Origin: UBA7332 sp051657165
Lineage (GTDB): Bacteria; Bacteroidota; Bacteroidia; Bacteroidales; UBA7332
Length of the DNA: 33,046 bases
NCBI GenBank assembly: GCA_051657165.1
Contig: JBOFKD010000167.1
Span: forward strand, 1-33,046
Reading direction: 5' to 3'
Position numbers and translations under genes: made by a program. A model generated the notes under the pieces. The model had not been told where the DNA came from, did no database searches, and saw only the letters and a program-made list of their open reading frames with translations. This document shows positions 26,430 through 33,046 of the stretch, one piece after another. How positions within the stretch are numbered: position 1 is the first letter of the stretch; each line of letters begins with the position of its first letter.

Positions 26430-27659
26430 ATGAATGAAAAGACGGAATTAGTTTTGATTAAAATCTCCGGAAACGATAAACCGGGGGTTACAGCTACTCT
26501 AACTGAAGTTTTAGCCAATCACGATGCCTTCATTATGGACATCGGACAGGCTGATATACACAATACCCTTTCACTAGGGATTCTAGTCAAAACGACCAGC
26601 AGAAAGTTCTCGGAGATTATGAAAGAGCTCCTTTTTAAATCTTACGAAATGGGTGTGAATATTAAGTTTCAGCCTATTACCGAAGAGGACTACACGAAGT
26701 GGGTCGAATCTCAGGGTAAGAACCGCTATATCATTATGATTATCGGACGCGAACTGACAGCCCGACAGTTGTCTGAAGTTGCAAAAGCCATTACGGCTCA
26801 GGGTTTGAATATTGACATGATTCAGCGACTTACCGGAAGAGTACCATTAGATGAAAATGCACGCCAGAGCAAATCATGCATCGAGTTTTCAGTTCGGGGC
26901 ACACCTGCAGACCGTATTGCTATGCAGGCCCGCTTTATGGAACTTTCAAAAGAATTAGGCATAGATATATCATTCCAGCTTGACGATATGTACCGCCGCT
27001 CCCGCAGATTAATTTGTTTCGATATGGATTCAACCCTGATCGAAACAGAAGTAATTGATGAGCTGGCCGAACGTGCCGGAGTCGGCGAACAGGTAAAAGC
27101 TATTACGGAAGCTGCCATGCGTGGCGAAATCGATTTTTCCGAGAGCTTTATCCAGCGTGTCGCTCTGCTGAAAGGACTGGATGAAAGCGTCATGAAAGAA
27201 ATCGCAGAATCACTGCCAATCTCTGAAGGACTGGAACGATTAATGCGCATTCTCAAACATGTCGGATTCAAAGTGGCCATTCTCTCGGGTGGATTTACCT
27301 ATTTCGGAAATTATCTGAAAGAAAAGTTCGGAATGGATTATGTGTTTGCCAATGAACTGGAAATCATTGATGGCAAACTAACAGGAAAACATCTGGGAGA
27401 AATTGTTGACGGTAAACGCAAAGCCGAACTACTAAAACTACTTGCTCAGATCGAACAGGTTGATATTGCCCAGACCATTGCCGTAGGTGACGGAGCCAAT
27501 GATTTACCGATGCTGAATATAGCAGGACTGGGTATTGCCTATCATGCTAAACCTAAAGTTAAAGAAAATGCCAAGCAGTCAATTTCCACAATCGGAATTG
27601 ACGGAGTGTTATATTTCTTAGGGTTTAAGGATTCATACACGGAAGGAATGCAAGTATAA
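26430..27659 (+). CDS. serB: Phosphoserine phosphatase with two N-terminal ACT domains
   Basis: The 409-aa enzyme makes L-serine from phosphoserine. Two ACT domains occupy about 5-85 (VLIKISGNDKPGVTATL) and 100-180. The HAD domain starts at CFDMDSTLIE (nucleophile D198, acid/base D200), with FSESFIQRVALLKGL as substrate cap, LSGGFTYF (motif II Ser) and VGDGANDLPML (motif III/IV). Double-ACT SerB proteins are serine-inhibited in other bacteria, so feedback control is plausible. No other serine gene is adjacent. A strong hairpin sits immediately upstream, so expression depends on read-through from yebC or an unrecognised promoter. Confidence 0.96.
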   Translation: MNEKTELVLIKISGNDKPGVTATLTEVLANHDAFIMDIGQADIHNTLSLGILVKTTSRKFSEIMKELLFKSYEMGVNIKFQPITEEDYTKWVESQGKNRYIIMIIGRELTARQLSEVAKAITAQGLNIDMIQRLTGRVPLDENARQSKSCIEFSVRGTPADRIAMQARFMELSKELGIDISFQLDDMYRRSRRLICFDMDSTLIETEVIDELAERAGVGEQVKAITEAAMRGEIDFSESFIQRVALLKGLDESVMKEIAESLPISEGLERLMRILKHVGFKVAILSGGFTYFGNYLKEKFGMDYVFANELEIIDGKLTGKHLGEIVDGKRKAELLKLLAQIEQVDIAQTIAVGDGANDLPMLNIAGLGIAYHAKPKVKENAKQSISTIGIDGVLYFLGFKDSYTEGMQV

Positions 27660-27790
27660 ACCTTTACTTTTATCCTTTTTTTAGCGCAAATAGTCAGATA
27701 CAACGCCCTAAAAACCGTATTTAACATTATTAAACACAACTTTCAAACTGATTATTTTTCTCAGAATTTGTGGAAGTTTGTTAATGATAC

Positions 27791-27832
27791 AAAGAGAAGT
27801 CCAATTGATTTGATTGCACTTCTCTTTTTTTT
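27791..27832 (+). terminator. Terminator downstream of serB
   Basis: Arms AAAGAGAAGT (27791-27800) and ACTTCTCTTT (27818-27827), with an inner CAAT/ATTG pairing, are followed by T5. The 130 nt between the serB stop and this hairpin hold no gene that I can support. Confidence 0.8.
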
Positions 27833-27898
27833 ATTACAAAGCGATTTCCAAACTCCTCTTTTTACTCATTCCACCCCTCGAAAATTTCTTTTAAAATA

Positions 27899-27929
27899 CT
27901 TGGAGCAGATTGTTTATTCACTACATTTG
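27899..27929 (+). promoter_or_regulatory. Promoter of gdhA
   Basis: CTTG (27899-27902), 19 nt, TACATTTG (27922-27929). One mismatch in the -33 box, correct spacing, and a predicted leader of about 20 nt before the gdhA ATG. Confidence 0.6.
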
Positions 27930-27954
27930 CTCCCAACAAAAACTCTTTAACCTT

Positions 27955-29292
27955 ATGGACATAAATCAAATTTTAGCCTCTTTGGAAGCTAAGCATCCGG
28001 GAGAACACGAATACCTTCAGGCAGTGAAGGAAGTATTACTTTCAATTGAAGATGTATATAATCAGCATCCTGAATTCGAAAGTATCGGACTAATCGAAAG
28101 ACTAGTTGAACCGGATCGTATTATCACCTTTAAAGTGCCTTGGGTAGACGATAAAGGTAAAGTACAGGTAAACCTTGGTTACCGCGTACAATTCAATAAT
28201 GCGATCGGACCATATAAAGGAGGACTTCGCTTCCACCCTTCCGTAAACCTTTCAATTCTTAAATTCTTAGGATTTGAGCAGACATTCAAAAATGCACTGA
28301 CTACTCTGCCTATGGGTGGTGGTAAAGGTGGATCAGACTTCAATATCAAAGGAAAATCCAATGCGGAAATTATGCGCTTCTGCCAGGCTTTCATGCTTGA
28401 ATTATGGAGACACGTAGGTCCGGACAGAGATGTACCTGCAGGAGATATCGGAGTAGGTGCACGCGAAATCGGTTACTTATACGGTATGTACCGCAAACTG
28501 ACAATTGAAAATACCGGAACTTTCACAGGTAAAGGTCTTGAATACGGAGGATCTCTTATCCGCCCTGAAGCAACAGGTTTCGGAGCTCTGTATTTCACAG
28601 ACAGCATGATGAAAACTGCCGGATACGATCTTAAAGGTAAAACGGTAGCTATCTCAGGTTTTGGTAACGTGGCATGGGGTGCTGCTATCAAAGCAACTGA
28701 ACTGGGAGCTAAAGTTGTTACTATATCTGGACCTGACGGATACATTCATGATCCAAACGGAATCCAGGATGAAAAAATCGAATACATGCTTGACCTTCGT
28801 GCAAGCGGTGAAGATATCGTAGCTCCTTACGCAGATCGTTTCCCTGGTTCTACATTCCATGCTGGCAAAAAGCCATGGGAAGTTAAAGTAGACATCGCTC
28901 TTCCTTGTGCAACTCAGAATGAGCTTAACGAAGAAGATGCTAAAAAACTAATTGCAAACGGAGTTCTTTGTGTTGGCGAAGTTTCAAACATGGGTTGTAC
29001 ACCTGAAGCTATCGATCAGTTTATTATCAACCGTGTAATGTACGGACCTGGTAAAGCTGTGAATGCAGGTGGTGTGGCTACCTCAGGACTTGAAATGTCT
29101 CAGAATGCTATGCACATCAGCTGGACAGCAGAAGAGGTTGACCAGAGACTGAAACAAATCATGGCTAATATCCACGAACAATGTGTAAAATACGGAACAC
29201 AAAAAGATGGATATATCAACTACATGAAAGGTGCAAACGTTGCCGGATTCATGAAAGTTGCTCGCGCAATGGTTGCTCAGGGTGTTTTATAA
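27955..29292 (+). CDS. gdhA: Glutamate dehydrogenase (small hexameric type)
   Basis: The enzyme interconverts 2-oxoglutarate plus ammonia and glutamate. The catalytic N-terminal domain includes GPYKGGLRFHPSVN and PMGGGKGGSDFN (active-site lysines), and the Rossmann domain has AISGFGNVAWGAA. The usual family length is about 445 aa. The frame is open 15 codons further upstream (27910), but the ATG at 27955 gives exactly 445 aa, starts with the usual MDINQILASLE-type helix and follows the promoter; the longer start would lie upstream of the -7 element. Cofactor (NADP or NAD) is not decided by eye; anabolic NADP type is the likelier. Confidence 0.97.
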   Translation: MDINQILASLEAKHPGEHEYLQAVKEVLLSIEDVYNQHPEFESIGLIERLVEPDRIITFKVPWVDDKGKVQVNLGYRVQFNNAIGPYKGGLRFHPSVNLSILKFLGFEQTFKNALTTLPMGGGKGGSDFNIKGKSNAEIMRFCQAFMLELWRHVGPDRDVPAGDIGVGAREIGYLYGMYRKLTIENTGTFTGKGLEYGGSLIRPEATGFGALYFTDSMMKTAGYDLKGKTVAISGFGNVAWGAAIKATELGAKVVTISGPDGYIHDPNGIQDEKIEYMLDLRASGEDIVAPYADRFPGSTFHAGKKPWEVKVDIALPCATQNELNEEDAKKLIANGVLCVGEVSNMGCTPEAIDQFIINRVMYGPGKAVNAGGVATSGLEMSQNAMHISWTAEEVDQRLKQIMANIHEQCVKYGTQKDGYINYMKGANVAGFMKVARAMVAQGVL

Positions 29293-29328
29293 GACGATAA
29301 CACTTAACTATTTGATTTAAATACACAC

Positions 29329-29378
29329 AAAACCCTGCCCTGTGCCGGTATATCCGGAGAGGCAGGGTTTTCTTTTTT
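29329..29378 (+). terminator. Terminator of gdhA
   Basis: Arms AAAACCCTGCC (29329-29339) and GGCAGGGTTTT (29361-29371) with an inner CCGG stem, then CTTTTTT. The remaining sequence to 29593 holds no gene that I can see; a lone TACTTTTG at 29412 is not supported by a -33 box. Confidence 0.9.
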
Positions 29379-29593
29379 GTATAAGGTATTGATAAATTCA
29401 TATAACTGATATACTTTTGACGCCTAACCTAAAACCTGAATTTAAGCCTGTTCCGGCATCAGCATTTAGATTTTAAATGTAGTTGAGACACCTGCATCTC
29501 TTACTATTTTCTGTTTAACTTCTGTTAACTCTGAAAAGCACATAAATAATTAAGCAGTTAAGTCAAAAAGATAGGAAATTGGGTTAAGTAGCT

Positions 29594-29625
29594 CTTGCTT
29601 TCCACAAGAAAAATTTATATCTTTG
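29594..29625 (+). promoter_or_regulatory. Promoter of the primase-helicase gene
   Basis: CTTG (29594-29597), 20 nt, TATCTTTG (29618-29625); near-consensus, 26 nt before the ATG. Confidence 0.55.
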
Positions 29626-29650
29626 GAAATATAACTTAAAACTCTATTTC

Positions 29651-31747
29651 ATGAAAATTAGCCTTTATTCTCCCGGACTGAAAAGCCGGAAGAGTGTATC
29701 TTTTGACTCTTTTATCGAACAATTAAAGACTCCTGTTAAAAGTCATAATATTGAACAGCTTCGCATCGTACGCGCTTTCTCGGATGGTAAACTGACGGCT
29801 CCTTATCGCGACAAGATTCCTTTTGCCGGCTTTAGTGCAACATACCGTACACGCAATAATGCAGATTATCTGGATCAATATAACGGTGTGGTACTGCTGG
29901 AAATCAACAGGCTGAAAACACAATCTGAAGCGGAAGCTCTGAAAGAGAAAATTAAAAGTTTCCCGCAGGTACTTCTTGCCTTTACCGGTTGCAGCGGACT
30001 GAGTCTGAAAATTCTGGTACGCTTTTCTTTACCCGACGGCTCTCTCCCTACCGAAAATCATCTGGTGAATCTGTTTCATATGCAGGCTTGCCGCAGTGCT
30101 CAGGATTATTTCCGGATGCAGATTGATCCACGCATTCTTGTGCGAAATGACCGCCCGGATATCCGCTGTCGTTTTTCTTTCGACCCTCTCCCCTACGTAA
30201 ATACCCGTTGCGTTCCGATTCTTATCGAACAACCGGTTCAGACTCCGGGTACAGAGACTAGATGGGAAACACCTCTGCACGAGAAACAGAATAATCCGGC
30301 TATAAGAAAAAGCGGACTGATCTTTGCCACAGAGGAAGAGACGCGCTCTTATTACTTCTCGGCAGCTCTTCTCCAGGCTATGAAAGTTGAACATGATGAT
30401 GATCCGGATATTTATCGCCGTAATTTCATTATCGCATATATGAAAGGTTGTTTTCATTCGGGCATCGAGGAGGAACAGGCTGTGTATACGCTACTCCGCT
30501 TCGGCGATTTGCGTAAACACGAACAGGAAGTCCGTGTATTGTTTCGTGCTGGTTACGAAGTAGAAAAACATTTTGGCAAGAAACCCATACTACCCTATTA
30601 TCAGAAAGATACGCTGAATGTGATTGCTTTTCTCAATCGTCGCTACGAGTTACGGAGAAACACACTGAACAATCAGGTGGAATATCGTAAGAAACTCAAC
30701 TTCTACACCCGGTTTGAGATTCTCGACATGTATGTACTAAATACGATGGTCATTGAAGCTCTTTCGGAAGGTTATAAAATCTGGGATCGTGATATAGATC
30801 GCTATATCCGTTCGTCAAAAATACCCACTTATAATCCCGTGGATAAGTTTCTCGAAGATCTGCCCGTATGGGACGGAAAAGATCATATTCGTGATCTGGC
30901 ACAAACTGTTCCGTGTGAGCACCCTGAAATCTGGACAGAGAATTTCTATACCTGGTTTCTGGGAATGGTTGCCGGATGGAAGCAGCTCAGCAAACAGCAT
31001 GCAAATAGCACATTACCCCTGCTCATCGGCAGTCAGGCTTGTGGAAAATCTACATTCTGTAAACGAATCCTTCCACCCGAACTTCAGGATTACTATACCG
31101 ATTCAATAGATATTGCAAAAAAGCAGGAAGCTATGCTGGCTCTTACCCGTTATATGCTGATCAACATTGACGAATTCGATTCCGTAAGTACGAGTTATCA
31201 GAGTTTCCTCAAACATATTGTTCAGAAACCGGTGGTCAATGTGCGTAAGCCATACGAAACCGCAAGCACGGCTCTTCGTCGCTACAGCTCTTTCATTGCT
31301 ACCTGCAACAACGATGATCTGCTGAGCGATCCGACCGGTTCGCGCCGCTATCTCTGTGTAAAAATCACAGATACAATAGACAATAATGTGCAGATAAACT
31401 ATCCGCAATTATACGCGCAGGCTGTAGCTGCACTCAATCGTGGCGAACAGTACTGGTTTAACGTGGAGCATGCAGCAAAAACTACAGAAGCGAACCGGGA
31501 ATTTGATCTCCAGAGCACTGAAGAGCGCCTTCTTCTTCACTACTTCGAACCAGCAGATAATGAAGCCGACGGGAAATGGATGTCGCCGACCGAAATCTAT
31601 CTGAATATTCGCAATAAGAGTAAAATGAAGCTAGGAAACAAGGGCCTAAATGCCTTTGGCCGGATATTAAAAAAGCATGGTTTTAAGCAGCGCAGAGTTA
31701 CGTCCGGCACACTTTATCTGTTAAAGGCTAAATCCATTAAACAGTAA
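29651..31747 (+). CDS. BT4734/VirE-type primase-helicase protein
   Basis: The 698-aa protein has three parts. Residues 15-195 resemble the BT4734-like (VirE_N) domain, placed in the archaeo-eukaryotic primase superfamily. Where relatives have a hydrophobic strand with two acids (DxD), this protein reads VLLEINRL (E84, N86), and SPSG-like sequence reads FTGCSGLSLKIL. Residues 330-600 are a VirE/D5-like P-loop ATPase: Walker A GSQACGKST (460-468), Walker B LINIDEFD (D507, E508), an N553-N554 sensor, and GSRRY (R565, R566). Residues 620-695 look like a winged-helix DNA-binding end (DUF3874-like). It stands alone with its own promoter. The HU-like and amidase genes often near such genes in Bacteroidales are absent here. 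Directly downstream is a 22-bp-phased palindrome array. 'VirE' is a legacy name; no virulence role is implied. Confidence 0.85.
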   Translation: MKISLYSPGLKSRKSVSFDSFIEQLKTPVKSHNIEQLRIVRAFSDGKLTAPYRDKIPFAGFSATYRTRNNADYLDQYNGVVLLEINRLKTQSEAEALKEKIKSFPQVLLAFTGCSGLSLKILVRFSLPDGSLPTENHLVNLFHMQACRSAQDYFRMQIDPRILVRNDRPDIRCRFSFDPLPYVNTRCVPILIEQPVQTPGTETRWETPLHEKQNNPAIRKSGLIFATEEETRSYYFSAALLQAMKVEHDDDPDIYRRNFIIAYMKGCFHSGIEEEQAVYTLLRFGDLRKHEQEVRVLFRAGYEVEKHFGKKPILPYYQKDTLNVIAFLNRRYELRRNTLNNQVEYRKKLNFYTRFEILDMYVLNTMVIEALSEGYKIWDRDIDRYIRSSKIPTYNPVDKFLEDLPVWDGKDHIRDLAQTVPCEHPEIWTENFYTWFLGMVAGWKQLSKQHANSTLPLLIGSQACGKSTFCKRILPPELQDYYTDSIDIAKKQEAMLALTRYMLINIDEFDSVSTSYQSFLKHIVQKPVVNVRKPYETASTALRRYSSFIATCNNDDLLSDPTGSRRYLCVKITDTIDNNVQINYPQLYAQAVAALNRGEQYWFNVEHAAKTTEANREFDLQSTEERLLLHYFEPADNEADGKWMSPTEIYLNIRNKSKMKLGNKGLNAFGRILKKHGFKQRRVTSGTLYLLKAKSIKQ

Positions 31748-31776
31748 AATCCCTACAAGGCTATTTTTGGGAATTT

Positions 31777-31943
31777 CATTCGTCATGAATTGCAATTAAC
31801 TAATAAACAGCAAGATAACTATGGCAAATACTATGGCAATTCAATTTCATTTGCCATGATTTGCCATAGCATTTGCCATAACATATACAGCTAGTTATCA
31901 ATAAATTAAAGCACATTTAAGCCTCTATGGCAATTCATGGCAA
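31777..31943. repeat. Right array, module A': TTGCCAT words and a 19-mer shared with the left array
   Basis: TTGCCA occurs forward at 31851, 31861 and 31873 (spacing 10 then 12 bp) and reversed (TGGCAA) at 31822, 31834, 31928 and 31938. The 10+12 triplet and the closing reversed pair at 10 bp copy the layout of module A in the left array with a different word. The block opens with CATTCGTCATGAATTGCAA (31777-31795), matching 436-454 at 18 of 19 bases. It begins 30 nt after the stop of the primase-helicase gene. Confidence 0.8.
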
Positions 31944-32022
31944 ATAAAAAGTAAAAACTTCATGTATTGTTTTTCTAACAGAAAGTAAAGTCCTCATTTT
32001 TTTCAACCGTATTAGCATGCGC

Positions 32023-32198
32023 GTTCATTCCTATGAATGAACAAGAACATTTAAATGAAAATATATTTCCATTTAAATGAACCGGCACGTTCTTTTAAAT
32101 GAACTTTCAGAGTCATACAAATGAAAAATCAACCGCATTTGTATGCCGGCAAATACGCATATAAATTTCAGCAAATACGCATATAAAATAATTTATTC
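32023..32198. repeat. Right array, modules B'/C': CATTTAAATGAA series and drifting 22-bp units
   Basis: Eight consecutive 22-bp steps carry related words: 32026 CATTCCTATGAA, 32048 and 32070 CATTTAAATGAA, 32092 CTTTTAAATGAA, 32114 CATACAAATGAA, 32136 CATTTGTATGCC, 32158 CATATAAATTTC, 32180 CATATAAAATAA. Neighbours resemble each other more than distant units, so the sequence drifts along the array. GTTCATTC-N4-GAATGAAC (32023-32042) is palindromic. CATACAAATG and CATTTGTATG are exact inverses. GCAAATACGCATATAAA is repeated at 32149 and 32171. Confidence 0.85.
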
Positions 32199-32301
32199 CC
32201 GTATATCCTTCACACGAAATACGTATTTCATTTCAACGATATATATATTTCATCGCGACAATATATATATTTATCGTACCTGCAATATATATATATTGCA
32301 T
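32199..32301. repeat. Right array, module D': AT-rich palindromes at about 22 bp
   Basis: GAAATACGTATTTC (32216-32229) and TGCAATATATATATATTGCA (32281-32300) are perfect palindromes. Between them ACGATATATATATTTC (32236) and ACAATATATATATTT (32258) are 22 bp apart. The last step is 23-24 bp, as expected if an alternating AT run slipped by one repeat. Confidence 0.75.
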
Positions 32302-32398
32302 CGTCCTGAGTTTAATTGACTAATCCGAAATACTTTTTCACCCCTTGTCTACTTTTCTCAGAAATGCCTTTTGCATTTCAGACCTATGCTCTCTCCAT

Positions 32399-32486
32399 AT
32401 ACGGTTAACGCTGCTACAAAATACGGTTATATCTGCCACAATATACGTATTTTGATCTGATGAAATACGGTTATCGCAGCGAAGAA
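32399..32486. repeat. Right array, module E': ATACGGTTA every 22 bp
   Basis: ATACGGTTA starts at 32399, 32421 and 32465; the intermediate position 32443 holds ATACGTAT. The four starts are exactly 22 bp apart. Linkers are related (CTGCTACAAA and CTGCCACAAT). The word is the reverse complement of the AACCGTAT found in left module D and at 32005-32012. The short open frame at 32460-32696 overlaps this module and I do not regard it as a gene. Confidence 0.8.
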
Positions 32487-32743
32487 TATGAAACTCGAAA
32501 GAGGTATTATTCTCTTGCCGGAAATAAACACTTTAAATATCGCGCATACGAGAAATATTCTATGATAAAATCTTTTGCAGATAATTCAGGAGTTATCCTC
32601 TTCTCTAATAACTACTCAGATATTTCGTTTACCAAATCCATGAGTATAACCATGATTATTCAAAGGATCTGGCAGCACTACTTCCGCACAATTTGAAGAG
32701 TAATGAAAAACTTTGAGAGTTCTATTGACATCTCATATAAATA

Positions 32744-32789
32744 AAGGACAAACTATTAAAATTCGAATAGATTCTAATAGTTTGTCCTT
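32744..32789. terminator. Long perfect hairpin upstream of the transposase gene
   Basis: 15-bp arms AAGGACAAACTATTA (32744-32758) and TAATAGTTTGTCCTT (32775-32789) enclose a 16-nt loop that itself contains ATTCGAAT. T-rich sequence follows on both strands. It could be a bidirectional terminator isolating the downstream transposase, or a structure used by that transposase. The flanking 32490-32743 and 32790-32886 show no gene that I can support. Confidence 0.55.
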
Positions 32790-32886
32790 CTTCTATCTAA
32801 TACTATGCAAGACGGAGTATACTGATGGCTTACCCTATTGCGCCTTCTTTACAATAGACTCACTCCATTTATAACAATCCGAATTT

Positions 32887-33046
32887 ATGAATAATGTAAA
32901 ATCCAAGAGAAAATCTATTCGATGGCAAGAGCATAGCTATGATAGCGACTCTTCTTATTTTATAACAATATGTACATATGACAAGCGAAAGATACTGGGC
33001 TCAATAATTGATCAAGAAATGAAATTGTCTGGTGTCATAACGAAGA
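32887..33046 (+). CDS. REP-associated tyrosine transposase (RAYT, IS200-like), 5' part
   Basis: The first 53 codons are present and the frame runs off the window. The sequence starts MNNVKSKRKSIRWQEHSYD, and residues 24-38 read YFITICTYDKRKILG. That is the N-terminal strand of RAYT/Y1-transposase-like proteins (YFVTICT..R..LFG in relatives), followed by GSIIDQEMKLSGV as in the usual G.I....M.LS..G. The catalytic HUH motif and tyrosine would lie beyond the window and cannot be checked. RAYTs are single-copy, domesticated transposases that act on REP palindromes. Confidence 0.8.
   Translation, partial: MNNVKSKRKSIRWQEHSYDSDSSYFITICTYDKRKILGSIIDQEMKLSGVITK

Noticed and set aside
29651..31747. 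Evidence for an integrative plasmid, prophage or virulence island because of the VirE-type name.
   Set aside because: No integrase, mobilisation, capsid or partition gene and no attachment-site repeats are visible; neighbours are housekeeping genes.
32460..32696. Open frame of 78 codons downstream of the primase-helicase gene.
   Set aside because: Its start lies inside repeat module E', the composition is not protein-like, and no family is recognised.
98..32780. 12-mer CTATTAGAATCT at 98-109 and inverted at 32769-32780 as possible ends of one element.
   Set aside because: Shared 12-mers are expected by chance in 33 kb of AT-rich DNA, and nothing else supports a unit spanning the whole window.

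Overview
The window looks like a chromosomal segment of a Bacteroidales bacterium (phylum Bacteroidota). Reasons: AT-rich DNA with almost no Shine-Dalgarno sequences, repeated Bacteroidota-type promoters (TTTG - about 19 nt - TAnnTTTG), a GT3-type glycogen synthase beside a short-form alpha-glucan phosphorylase, a DUF3417-type phosphorylase N-terminus, a BT4734/VirE-type primase-helicase, and several small Bacteroidales-type lipoproteins. I do not commit to a genus.

Layout. 1-1255: no gene; a REP-like hairpin (223-247) and a roughly 710-nt array of short palindromic words set at 21-22 bp. 1256-5675 (minus): secreted M28 peptidase, acyltransferase-3 membrane protein, MATE exporter with a structured leader. 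6054-10722 (minus): alpha-glucan phosphorylase, GT3 glycogen synthase, small basic protein. 10927-12864 (plus): [FeFe]-hydrogenase carrying a decayed NuoF/HydB-like front half. 12957-16126 (minus): lipoprotein, frameshifted beta-propeller lipoprotein, rplS, small lipoprotein, DEDDh exonuclease. 16380-18361 (plus): orphan TolC-type protein and the iron-sulfur repair protein Ric. 18417-21774 (minus): operon ccsB-ccsA-triheme cytochrome c peroxidase. 21996-29292 (plus): esterase, pheT, yebC, serB, gdhA. 29651-31747 (plus): BT4734/VirE-like primase-helicase. 31748-32886: no gene; a second 22-bp-phased array. 32887-end: start of a REP-associated tyrosine transposase (RAYT).

Functional themes: glycogen storage and mobilisation; anaerobic redox metabolism (hydrogenase, glutamate dehydrogenase); defence against nitrosative and peroxide stress (Ric with a CRP/FNR-type operator at about -41.5, and a cytochrome c peroxidase operon that brings its own System II heme-lyase genes and has a Fur/PerR-like palindrome inside its promoter); and core translation genes (pheT, rplS).

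The most unusual feature is the pair of non-coding arrays at the two ends of the window. Each is a succession of modules. Each module repeats its own short, often palindromic word every 21-22 bp, and the word changes from module to module. The two arrays share a layout (a word triplet at 10+12 bp followed by an inverted pair at 10 bp, then 22-bp palindrome blocks), an almost identical 19-mer and the word AACCGTAT, yet most of their words differ. One array directly follows the primase-helicase gene. I know of no named element of this description; its function is open.
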